Assembly: GCA_963573305.1 (NCBI GenBank)
Contig: OY754331.1
Location: 14,108,868-14,172,867, forward strand
Length of the DNA: 64,000 nt
Source: Pyrrhosoma nymphula
Taxonomy: Eukaryota > Arthropoda > Insecta > Odonata > Coenagrionidae
Direction: 5' to 3'
Shown: positions 1-7,776 of the stretch, piece after piece
Numbering within the stretch: the stretch's first letter is position 1
Layout: each line of letters begins with the position of its first letter
Notes under the pieces: generated by a model
The model's input: the letters and a program-made list of their open reading frames with translations, nothing else
What the model was told of the DNA's origin: nothing
The model's database searches: none
Position numbers and translations under genes: made by a program

Positions 1-260
1 CGGCAACAGCTGGATATTGGGGCGGCATCAGAGGTGGGCGAGACGTCACACCCATATATATATTGCGTCATAATCCTCCCCTTGGCCGACGCGAGGCTCG
101 CGTTTATCATCGCGCCCAGCCTCCCCTCTCGCGTCACTGCAGCGAAGTGATGAAGTCGGAGGTGACGTCACGGAGAGCGCGCATTCCGTACGCAAAGAAG
201 GGGGAGGGGAAGAGAAGGGGAGGGATGGGGGGACGGAATCCGATGCCATCAAGTGGAGAA
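1..260. promoter_or_regulatory. CpG-rich stretch with CRE-type site
   Basis: This edge is much richer in CpG and GC than the AT-rich DNA that follows. It holds a perfect palindromic TGACGTCA (CRE/ATF-type octamer) at 163-170 and a related GACGTCA at 42-48, next to a short TA run. A G/A-rich block (about 199-236) follows. Open frames here are low-complexity and I do not read them as protein. It could be the flank of a promoter lying left of the window; no TATA box or start can be fixed. Confidence 0.35.
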
Positions 261-1055
261 CGCCGTCATAAACTCAACGGATGTGATGTGACACTCTCCA
301 TTCGTGTTGTCCATGATTCCCTCGTCTCAAGTTTATTTCAAACCGCCCGCGTGAGAACTCAAGATACAATGAAAAGCCAGCCTATCGTTCCTAAGTGTGT
401 AACCTGAAGAATGACTAATGAGACGATTGGTTGTCTGAATATAGGACAGCATCAGAACAGTTGAACCTCACCCTAGTAATTGTTCTAATACCAAATCCTA
501 CGAAGTGTGCATTTTTTCACGGCACAGGCTACGAAAGCCAGATTCCATCAGCGCCTAGCCTTATCAAAATTGATTTTATAGTGAAATCTCAGGGCAGGAG
601 GAACCACATACAATAATTTCAATGGATAAAATAATTTGTCAGTCGGCCCTTAGTCTCACACAGAGACGTTTACAGGTAAAATACAATTGTTAAATTTAGA
701 AAATGGGTCTGGACCCACCTGTAATCCTGCCTGGATTTGTCAAGCAGATTTGTAATGAAATGTGTCAGCAATAGTTGTTTTCAATTACTTTCTTCTGATC
801 CCCAGTGCTAATGAAAATCCGTAAAAATCCTCATTTTTTTAAATATAGGAAGTCAAATAAATTTAAAACAAAGGGTTCCGTCCATGCGGTTAAGAGTGTT
901 ACTTGATTTAGGGGGTGGCAGCTGCCCACGCCCCCCCCCCCCCCCTGCGCACCCTGGCTGTGCCCATGCAAGCAAAGAAGGCATTCTGCCAGAAGAGGAA
1001 TCTGCTGTCAGCTAGTAAAACAAGCCTGGAAGTAAGGACATGTATTTGAAGCATG
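261..1055. other. No gene seen; C15 run
   Basis: AT-rich DNA with no recognisable gene or repeat. The one distinct item is a run of 15 C at 931-945 beside TGCGCACC, a likely length-variable homopolymer. Confidence 0.5.
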
Positions 1056-1061
1056 TTCTTA

Positions 1062-1432
1062 TGCGACAGTGGAGCCTGGACTGTAATAGCTGCAGTGCAA
1101 AAGAGATTGGAAGCAATGGAGACGTGGCGCCCTCGGAGAAAGATAAAGATTAAATGGACGGAGAGAATCACTTAACGAAATCCCAATCCAAGAGTTGGAG
1201 GCAGAAGTTAAATGAAAACAGTGAGAAGGAAGAGCTGGGCGTATTTTGCCACTCAATAGCTTAATGAAAACAAGAGTGGAAAGATAAATAGAGAACGAAA
1301 TACATCAAGCTAATCATTAAGGATGGCAAAGTAAATAATTATGTAGGAATGAGGCTGTCGGCTGATGGCAGAGTGGAGTGGAAAGCTGCATCAAACCAAT
1401 CTTCGGCTTTACGGCTTCAGATGATGATATAA
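1062..1432 (+). pseudogene. Decayed non-LTR reverse-transcriptase tail, copy 1
   Basis: The frame from 1098 reads QKRLEAMETWRPRRKIKIKW then TERIT. This is a recognisable variant of the C-terminal tail of RTE/BovB-like and related non-LTR retrotransposon polymerases (typical form: R-L-E-A-F-E-M-W-C-Y-R-R-M-L-K-I-x-W-T-x-x-x-T-N-E-E-V-L). It is broken by stops and frameshifts soon after. It ends near 1382-1432 with a NQSS-like motif followed by ATGATGATAT, the simple-repeat tail usual for this kind of element. The catalytic domain is absent, so this is a 5'-truncated dead insertion. The copy at 19.55 kb belongs to the same family: the ERLEAME block and the NQSS end match. Confidence 0.65.
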
Positions 1433-1944
1433 ATCCTTCGGTGATGAATTCGTTTTCAGTACACGCTGTGAAAAAAATAAGTTACTTTGAAAACTCAAAT
1501 ATGAATATATAGGTACCAAATTGCTGAGAAGTTCACTCATATCAAAGTCCTTGATATTACAATTGTACTTCATGCTTCTAACAGTTGCTTAAATATTGAA
1601 ATGTAATTTGAAAATGGCCTCTATAATGTTTGTAGAGAAATCTCGCTCCGACAACGTCATCTCAAAATATTGGCCATCTGACACGTGACTGGCACGTGAT
1701 GGGAGTCAAAGTGAGGTGGCTTTTGCTGTGACAAGTCTGGCCCTTTGGTCAGTGATTGACAATTAACATCTTTACAGTGACCAACTTGGAAGTTTTAAGT
1801 AGCAAATGATTACAGGTATGCATCAATAATTCTTAAATTAAACTCATATCAGTTTTCAAACAAATATTACTGCTAGTTCCAAATCTCCAGCCATGCTAAC
1901 ACCCATTGCCAAAAAAAATGCCGTCTGACGTCTCGGAATCCGAC
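1433..1944. other. No gene seen
   Basis: AT-rich unique-looking sequence with no supported feature. CACGTG (E-box) occurs twice within about 15 bases, at 1682-1698 (acACGTGActgGCACGTGa context). This is noted only as a possible binding-site pair. Confidence 0.4.
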
Positions 1945-1962
1945 GATAGTGACGTCACTATC
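1945..1962. promoter_or_regulatory. 18-bp perfect palindrome with central CRE
   Basis: GATAGTGACGTCACTATC reads the same on both strands and has the full CRE octamer TGACGTCA at its centre (1950-1957). The symmetry extends five bases beyond the octamer on each side. That is more than a chance octamer needs and would suit a bZIP dimer. A CpG-rich, C-rich block follows directly. Function is inferred only from the motif. Confidence 0.4.
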
Positions 1963-2460
1963 CGGTGGAGGGGTCGCGTTCGTTGGAGGGAGGGCAGTCC
2001 TCCCCCTTCTGCCGCGTTCTTCTCCCCCCCCCACCCGTCCATTCCTTGACTCCCCTCCCCTCCGTCCCCAGACCCCTTCATACAGCCATCCCCCAAAGTT
2101 ATGTCTCTCCCGCTATTTCCACGCGCCCACCCCCCTCCTCCTGAGCCCTCACACCCCCCTATTACCTCCCCCCCCTCCCTGGCCGTCCTTCGAGGCAGGG
2201 GGTGGGGAGAGGAGGCTGAGGAGGGGGTTAAGGAGAGGACTTTCCCCTCCACCCCGTGCCTCGCGCTATTTTTGAGAACAACCGAATAACGCCACGCCCT
2301 TTGTTTAACTCCCAGGGCCGCCGCCGCATCTTCCTTCAACCCCCCCCCCCTTTCCCCTCACTCCTCCCGCTCCCCCCCCCCGCCCTGCACCAACTATAGT
2401 CTACCTGACTCCTTCCCACTCCACTCCCCCGAACACAGTGCTCAAACGTCCCCGCAAACT
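1963..2460. other. Pyrimidine-rich low-complexity block
   Basis: The plus strand is strongly C+T-rich, with several runs of seven or more C (around 2025, 2169 and 2340-2380) and CpG-rich islets. Long open frames on both strands here (for example 1896-2339 minus) are proline/serine- or glycine-rich shadows of this composition and not credible genes. Such tracts can form triplex or G-quadruplex structures on the G strand. Confidence 0.5.
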
Positions 2461-3890
2461 TCCTTACACACACGGCTCGCTGTGCCGAAGAGTAGAATAG
2501 GAATGCATCCATAAGTTAAAAGAAATAAATCTGACACTGTCGGATGAGCACCTTCTGGGGAAGCATAGTAGCCCTTTTTAATGCACTTAAATGTGACATA
2601 TTAATAAATAATTAATGCACTCGAAATGACTATATATTTGCCACACTTCTAGTAAATAGAGGGATTGAAAACTTTCAATTGTAATCTCGTAAGGCTAACT
2701 TACAACATCTGTCGAAAATGCACCACCATCTGAGTGTCATGCAGCATTTGGGATAGACTGAAATGGTTGATTTAGGGTAATAATCGAATTTCAATTTGTT
2801 TTTAAGAAATGCGTGCCAAATATTCCATCTCCAGAGACTCTAAATTTAGACAAAAGATACATTTAAACGTGGTGCTTCTTAAAAAAATCGACATATATCT
2901 ACTAGAATAAAAAGTTCAACTGTAAAAGATAAAAGCACAACCTATTTAAAATTAGTCACACTTAACTGTACATGTGTAAAAGGAATAAATGAAATTTTTG
3001 TGAAAATAATAATTCTCTTCACTAGAAAACTGATAAAATACCTGCACATTTCTTTTCATTCGTAGTTCATTTGTTGTAAAATACATTTTTATGACAGTGT
3101 TTTCAGAGAAATTGCAGCTAAAGCAGTAAACGAAAAACTGCGTGACTGTACCATTATCATAAGCTTATGCCCGCAAATATCAATTTTACGACCATATGCC
3201 CACAAACCCCTAACAGGAAGGAATTACATTCCGAGAAGAGCGGCATTGCAGTGAGGTAACATTGAATGAGTTGAGCTAGAATTGCGTTAAGGCGATGGCT
3301 AACCCTACACCTAATTCTGGCCATCATTAATGCAAATATTGGTTCAATACACTCTCTTTTCAGCTATACGCTTGAGTCCTCCAAAATTCCTTACTTGACA
3401 TTAGTCATATTTTCTTTATATATTAGATCCTTGGTCGTCCTCGGTATTTCTTGCGATTCTTCGCTCCTTCCATTATGGGCAAAGGGAGATGCTAAGTCGG
3501 AGGAAAATAAGTTTGTCTTTTCTACTTCACAATTTTCATTGTTACATACCTTATATCCCTTGCTCTTCGTAATGCTCCTTTGTTGGTGATTCTTATTTCA
3601 TAGCTTCCACATATTCCGTAAATATCCCTAGTTTCCAATGCATGCTGCTTAAAAGATGGAAGTTACCTCCATAACAGAAGCCTTTCGGGTTGTTTGATAA
3701 TGGTTCTCCAATATGTAAGCACGGAGCTCAATTCATGGCAGTAAGGGTCAATGGTGGCAGTAATTTGTACACTATCAATCATGGTTCTTATTTCTAAGGA
3801 AAATAGAACACATTATATTTTGCATGTAAGTAATATTTCATTTATGCGAGTATATCACATAAACGGTTAAATCCTGACCATATAAAAGCG
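2461..3890. other. No gene seen
   Basis: AT-rich DNA. I see no conserved coding frame, RNA gene or repeat pair here. Confidence 0.5.
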
Positions 3891-3899
3891 AGCGGCAGT

Positions 3900-4372
3900 A
3901 ATAATCTTCTTCTTCTTAAGTCATCAACCCAAAGGTTAGTTGGCGGCAGTTCTCCATACGCTTCGGTCCTGTGCCTTTCTTTTCAACTGCACATAAGTGG
4001 AGCAGCCTAACTCCATTATTTGCCCCATAAACTCCAACCTAGACCTGCCCCGGCAGTTGGTTCCCTTCACAGTGCCTTCTAAGATGGTGGCCAGCAATGT
4101 TTCGTGCCTCAGTTGGTGCCCGATCCAGATATTTCTTCTCTTTTTCAGTAGTTTCAGCAGACAAGGAGACTCCCCCACACGTTTGAGAACCTCCTCGTTA
4201 CTGATTTTGTCCACCCAGGGAATCTTTAACATCCTCCTGAAACACCACATCTGGAATGCTTCCACCCTCCTCTCTTCTGCCTTGCCCAACGTCCAGGTCT
4301 CACTGCCATATAAAAATATGCTCCACACATAAGTTTGAAGAAGGCGTTTCCTTAGGTCTAGGCAGATATTTC
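3900..4372 (-). pseudogene. RTE-like reverse-transcriptase C-terminal fragment with 3' end
   Basis: Read on the minus strand, the frame from about 4368 down to 3936 is open. It gives the tail of a non-LTR polymerase: KRLLQTYVWSIFLYGSETW, then a R-x-V-E-A-F-Q-M-W-C-F-R-R-M-L-K-I-P-W-V-D-K motif, then SNEEVLKRVGE. These are the hallmarks of the post-palm region of RTE/BovB-like elements. The palm with its catalytic aspartates is missing, so the copy is 5'-truncated. The minus-strand sequence continues past the stop into a short 3' UTR that reads GATGACTTAAG then GAAGAAGAAG at 3905-3918. This is the least decayed of the tails in this window and encodes no active enzyme. Confidence 0.75.
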
Positions 4373-4569
4373 TGGATGATAGGAGTACAACAACAAAAAT
4401 AAACTTAACGGAGGAGGTTTTAATGCTAGACATAAAATATTCATGCTCATATTGAGTTGCTTGTTGTTTCCTAGATGAGGTATCTAAAAGAAATTGCTGT
4501 GACTGTTTTTGTCTTTAACAGTAAGAAACAAGGTAGTGTCAGCAATTGTCACGCATTATGTAGTTATAG

Positions 4570-4570
<1 letters not shown>

Positions 4571-4611
<41 letters not shown>

Positions 4612-4614
4612 TGA

Positions 4615-4645
<31 letters not shown>
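4571..4645. repeat. (TA)n tracts around a GTTTGAATTTA motif
   Basis: Two TA dinucleotide tracts (about 4574-4607 and 4619-4643) flank GTTTGAATTTA at 4608-4618. The same 11-mer, or its complement TAAATTCAAAC, borders TA tracts again at 4644, 7466 and 7648. It therefore marks a recurrent junction between the tRNA-headed repeats or foldbacks and TA microsatellites. Confidence 0.7.
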
Positions 4646-4648
<3 letters not shown>

Positions 4649-5216
4649 TCAAACATTCATAGGAAAATGGAAATGGATAGGTACACATAAAAGGACGAAC
4701 ACAGGGTTTGGTGGGGAAGATGAAAATGAGTCAAATCCAGACAGAAAAAATTTCACCTTAGCCGGGATTCGAACCCGGATCTCCCAATTGCCGGTCAGGT
4801 GTGCTCCCAGTTACACCACCAAGGCTACTCAATTAACTTCTGAATTTGACGGGGTTTTATGTCACACCCCATGCCCAATTTGAACGGCCCAGAGATGGCG
4901 CGCAAGGGCGATTTCACCCACCATATAGGGGACAAACACAATTGGAAGGTTGAAAGGAAAGAGGAATACAGACATACAACATATAAAGAGGTGAACAATA
5001 CGTTTAAAGGCACGCATAGCCGTAGAAGAAGAAAAGAGCCAACATGGCCAAATATACTCAATCATACGAAAATGACGCTCAAAGGCGCGAATAAATTCAA
5101 ACATTCATAGGAAAATGGAAATGGATAGGTACACATAAAAGGACGAACACAGGGTTTGGTGGGGAAGATGAAAATGAGTCAAATCCAGACAGAAAAAATT
5201 TCACCTTAGCCGGGAT
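4643..5216 (-). repeat. Left arm of 574-bp palindrome (tRNA-headed repeat A)
   Basis: This stretch is the inverted copy of 5236-5809 about a centre at 5226. The two arms encode the same 83-residue and 80-residue frames on opposite strands, so they are essentially identical. Within the arm, on the minus strand, lie a complete tRNA-like head (4755-4825), a tail, and the start of a second tandem copy (5091-5216) that stops inside the next tRNA-like T-arm. The open frames are by-products of the repeat, not genes. Very high arm identity means a recent duplication, gene conversion between arms, or a long-read artefact. Confidence 0.85.
4755..4825 (-). repeat. tRNA-like head, family A (left arm copy)
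   Basis: On the minus strand this folds as a 71-nt cloverleaf. The acceptor is GCCTTGG with CTAAGGT (7 pairs, two G-U). The D stem is GTGT/GCAC. The anticodon stem is CCTGA/TTGGG, and the loop is CCGGCAA. The T arm is CCGGG-TTCGAAT-CCCGG. The polymerase III A box (TGGTGTAACTGG) and B box (GGTTCGAATCC) are intact. Base 33 is C, not the universal U, and there is a repeat tail straight after the acceptor. I therefore call it a tRNA-derived repeat head and not a working tRNA gene. Read literally, the anticodon would be GGC (Ala). Confidence 0.75.
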
Positions 5217-5235
5217 TTGTGAGATCCGGGTTCGA

Positions 5236-5809
5236 ATCCCGGCTAAGGTGAAATTTTTTCTGTCTGGATTTGACTCATTTTCATCTTCCCCACCAAACCC
5301 TGTGTTCGTCCTTTTATGTGTACCTATCCATTTCCATTTTCCTATGAATGTTTGAATTTATTCGCGCCTTTGAGCGTCATTTTCGTATGATTGAGTATAT
5401 TTGGCCATGTTGGCTCTTTTCTTCTTCTACGGCTATGCGTGCCTTTAAACGTATTGTTCACCTCTTTATATGTTGTATGTCTGTATTCCTCTTTCCTTTC
5501 AACCTTCCAATTGTGTTTGTCCCCTATATGGTGGGTGAAATCGCCCTTGCGCGCCATCTCTGGGCCGTTCAAATTGGGCATGGGGTGTGACATAAAACCC
5601 CGTCAAATTCAGAAGTTAATTGAGTAGCCTTGGTGGTGTAACTGGGAGCACACCTGACCGGCAATTGGGAGATCCGGGTTCGAATCCCGGCTAAGGTGAA
5701 ATTTTTTCTGTCTGGATTTGACTCATTTTCATCTTCCCCACCAAACCCTGTGTTCGTCCTTTTATGTGTACCTATCCATTTCCATTTTCCTATGAATGTT
5801 TGAATTTAT
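5236..5809 (+). repeat. Right arm of palindrome; 448-bp tandem of repeat A
   Basis: On the plus strand the arm reads: end of a tRNA-like T-arm (5236-5249), tail, body, complete tRNA-like head (5627-5697), and tail again. The second tail starts 448 bases after the first (TCCCGG at 5238 and 5686), so the repeat is a tandem with a 448-bp period. The body holds TGTTTGAATTTA, CGCCTTTGAGCG, a GGCC..TTGGCTC block near 5401-5416, GCGCCATCTCT at 5551-5561, and a hairpin GGGGT..ACCCC at 5582-5601 located 26 bases before the tRNA-like head. Only 19 unpaired bases (5217-5235) separate the arms. Confidence 0.85.
5627..5697 (+). repeat. tRNA-like head, family A (right arm copy)
   Basis: This is the mirror copy of 4755-4825, with intact A and B boxes and a complete 7-bp acceptor pairing. 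It is followed by GAAATTTTTTC. The T6 run is a usual polymerase III stop, so a transcript could end close to the head, which is odd for a SINE that must copy its tail. Confidence 0.75.
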
Positions 5810-5842
5810 TCGCGCCTTTGAGCGTCATTTTCGTATGATTGA

Positions 5843-5843
<1 letters not shown>

Positions 5844-5910
<67 letters not shown>
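5844..5910. repeat. (TA)n tract
   Basis: About 33 TA dinucleotides join the end of repeat A (GATTGAG) directly to the inverted left flank of repeat B. In an uninterrupted monomer GAGTATAT leads into TTTGGCC, so the expansion grew from a natural GTATAT inside the monomer. Confidence 0.85.
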
Positions 5911-5914
<4 letters not shown>

Positions 5915-6291
5915 AATATTTCGTTCAAACAGGTGGTGAAAGAAAGAGTATAGGAAACACATAAAATGTGATGACACAATGGTGATGTGAAGATGGAATG
6001 ATGACCGATTCCAAGTGAAAAAACTCTCGGCGACTTTTACGGACTAATCTTGGGGGTGTTTGTTCATATAAACCCCCCGCCGATTCCAGTGTTTCCTTAG
6101 TAGTCTAGATAGCTTAGTGGTCAGAGCATCCGGCGCGAAATCGGAAGGTCCGTGGTTCAATTCCCGGTCTAGACGAATTTTTTTCACTTGGAATCGGCCA
6201 TCATTCCATCTTCACATCACCATTGTGTCATCACATTTTATGTGTTTCCTATACTCTTTCTTTCACCACCTGTTTGAACGAAATATTTATT
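5911..6291. repeat. 113-bp inverted repeat centred on a tRNA-like head (family B)
   Basis: Positions 5911-6023 and 6179-6291 are inverted copies with about one mismatch. Between them lie the hairpin GGGGG..CCCCCC (6052-6078) and a tRNA-like head (6103-6174). The tail of the repeat is therefore present on both sides of the head in opposite orientation. The left half sits directly after a TA tract. Confidence 0.8.
6103..6174 (+). repeat. tRNA-like head, family B (copy 1)
   Basis: The 72 bases start with GTCTAGA and end with TCTAGAC, a perfect 7-bp acceptor. The D arm is GCTTAGTGGTCAGAGC (A-box-like) and the anticodon stem is TCCGG/TCGGA around CGCGAAA. The T arm has GGTTCAATTCC (B box), but two stem positions are mismatched. 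Base 33 is G, not U. These defects and the identical second copy 988 bp away argue for a repeat head derived from a tRNA, not a functional gene. Confidence 0.7.
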
Positions 6292-6921
6292 ATTTACGCC
6301 TGTGAGCGGTTTGAGTGAATGAATGAATGGTTGTATGGCCGGAATGGCTCATTTCTACTTCTTGGGCTCTGCGTGCCCCGAAACGCCTGTTCTGTATCTT
6401 TACCACTATACTCTTTGTTTCCTATACTCTTTCTTTCACCACCTGTTTGAACGAAATATTTATTATTTACGCCTGTGAGCGGTTTGAGTGAATGAATGAA
6501 TGGTTGTATGGCCGGAATGGCTCATTTCTACTTCTTGGGCTCTGCGTGCCCCGAAACGCCTGTTCTGTATCTTTACCACTATACTCTTTGTTTCCTATAC
6601 TCTTTCTTTCACCACCTGTTTGAACGAAATATTTATTATTTACGCCTGTGAGCGGTTTGAGTGAATGAATGAATGGTTGTATGGCCGGAATGGCTCATTT
6701 CTACTTCTTGGGCTCTGCGTGCCCCGAAACGCCTGTTCTGTATCTTTACCACTATACTCTTTGTTTCCTATACTCTTTCTTTCACCACCTGTTTGAACGA
6801 AATATTTATTATTTACGCCTGTGAGCGGTTTGAGTGAATGAATGAATGGTTGTATGGCCGGAATGGCTCATTTCTACTTCTTGGGCTCTGCGTGCCCCGA
6901 AACGCCTGTTCTGTATCTTTA
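6245..6921 (+). repeat. 173-bp tandem repeat, four copies
   Basis: The unit begins TTTCCTATACTC at 6245, 6418, 6591 and 6764, each exactly 173 bases apart. Copies 1-3 look identical over their length. Copy 4 matches until TTTACCACT (about 6921), then runs into CTGTGTGCCTGATTC. The unit lies wholly inside the 988-bp monomer, so it is a local amplification of part of that monomer. Without three of the four units the monomer would be about 469 bp, close to the 448-bp monomer of family A. Confidence 0.9.
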
Positions 6922-7318
6922 CCACTGTCTGTGTGCCTGATTCAAACTTTGCTTTCCTCTTCTGTGTACGTAATTTCTTCTCTGCCGGTGAGTGAAAATG
7001 TCCAGCGCCATCTCTCGGCGACTTTTACGGACTAATCTTGGGGGTGTTTGTTCATATAAACCCCCCGCCGATTCCAGTTTTTCCTTAGTAGTCTAGATAG
7101 CTTAGTGGTCAGAGCATCCGGCGCGAAATCGGAAGGTCCGTGGTTCAATTCCCGGTCTAGACGAATTTTTTTCACTTGGAATCGGCCATCATTCCATCTT
7201 CACATCACCATTGTGTCATCACATTTTATGTGTTTCCTATACTCTTTCTTTCACCACCTGTTTGAACGAAATATTTATTATTTACGCCTGTGAGCGGTTT
7301 GAGTGAATGAATGAATGG
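6922..7318 (+). repeat. End of monomer B and start of the next (988-bp period)
   Basis: The sequence from CTCGGCGAC at 7014 repeats that from 6026, a distance of 988 bases. It includes the G5/C6 hairpin, the tRNA-like head (7091-7162) and the tail through GTTTGAACG. GCGCCATCTCT at 7005-7015 corresponds to 5551-5561 of family A. The second monomer breaks off at GAATGAATGGTT (7318), where a TA tract takes over. Confidence 0.8.
7091..7162 (+). repeat. tRNA-like head, family B (copy 2)
   Basis: Identical to 6103-6174, with the same perfect acceptor stem, A- and B-box motifs and T-stem mismatches. Identity of the two heads points to recent tandem amplification. Confidence 0.7.
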
Positions 7319-7380
<62 letters not shown>

Positions 7381-7466
7381 CTTTCACCACCTGTTTGAAC
7401 GAAATATTTATTATTTACGCCTGTGAGCGGTTTGAGTTAATGAATGAATGGTTATATATATATATA
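7319..7466. repeat. (TA)n, fragment of monomer B, (TA)n
   Basis: A TA tract (about 7319-7377) is followed by a 76-bp piece of monomer B (7378-7453, TTTCTTTCACC to GAATGGTT), then a shorter TA tract. Both breaks fall after the same GAATGAATGGTT motif, exactly where an intact monomer reads GTATGGCC. Confidence 0.75.
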
Positions 7467-7659
7467 AATTCAAACTTACAGGAGGTAGGAGAAAGAGGAA
7501 AAGATAAAGAATTCGTTCTTACGGGAACGTTTCGAACCAGTTGGTCCTTCGTCAGCTCTTCTAGAGCTGACGAAGGACCAACTGGTTCGAAACGTTCCCG
7601 TAAGAACGAATTCTTTATCTTTTCCTCTTTCTCCTACCTCCTGTAAGTTTGAATTTATA
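7463..7659. repeat. Perfect 97-bp foldback with hammerhead-like core
   Basis: Arms 7463-7559 and 7563-7659 are exact inverted copies with a 3-base spacer. Each arm starts next to TA repeats with TAAATTCAAAC. The plus strand has CTGACGA (7567-7573), A, then a hairpin GGACC-AACT-GGTTC, then GAAA (7589-7592) and CGTTC. The minus strand has the same by symmetry. The order resembles a hammerhead ribozyme core, but one extra base separates CTGACGA from stem II and no stem I is visible. No coding potential. Confidence 0.8.
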
Positions 7660-7693
7660 AATTTGTGGCCAATTGGCGAAAACTTCCAAAGAT

Positions 7694-7729
7694 TATATAT
7701 ATATATATAATCTTGTATATATATATATA

Positions 7730-7765
<36 letters not shown>

Positions 7766-7776
7766 TATATATATAG
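7694..7776. repeat. TA-rich microsatellite cluster
   Basis: Several TA tracts broken by ATCTTGT and AATT interruptions. They form nested self-complementary stretches such as GATTATATATATATATAATC (7693-7712). Confidence 0.75.

Noticed and set aside
1896..2339. 147-codon minus-strand frame
   Set aside because: Glycine-rich translation of a pyrimidine tract.
4755..4825. A functional tRNA-Ala gene (and its mirror copy at 5627-5697)
   Set aside because: The cloverleaf is complete, but base 33 is C, the unit sits in a tandem and inverted array, and a family-specific tail follows directly. A repeat head fits better.
4859..5110. Conserved 83-residue protein encoded twice
   Set aside because: The second copy is the mirror arm of the palindrome. 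The frame overlaps another on the opposite strand and shows no coding character.
6103..6174. A functional tRNA-Ser gene (and copy at 7091-7162)
   Set aside because: The T-stem has two mismatches, base 33 is G, and it lies within a 988-bp repeat.
6245..6921. CRISPR array
   Set aside because: Units are 173 bp and contiguous with no variable spacers, in a eukaryotic repeat setting.
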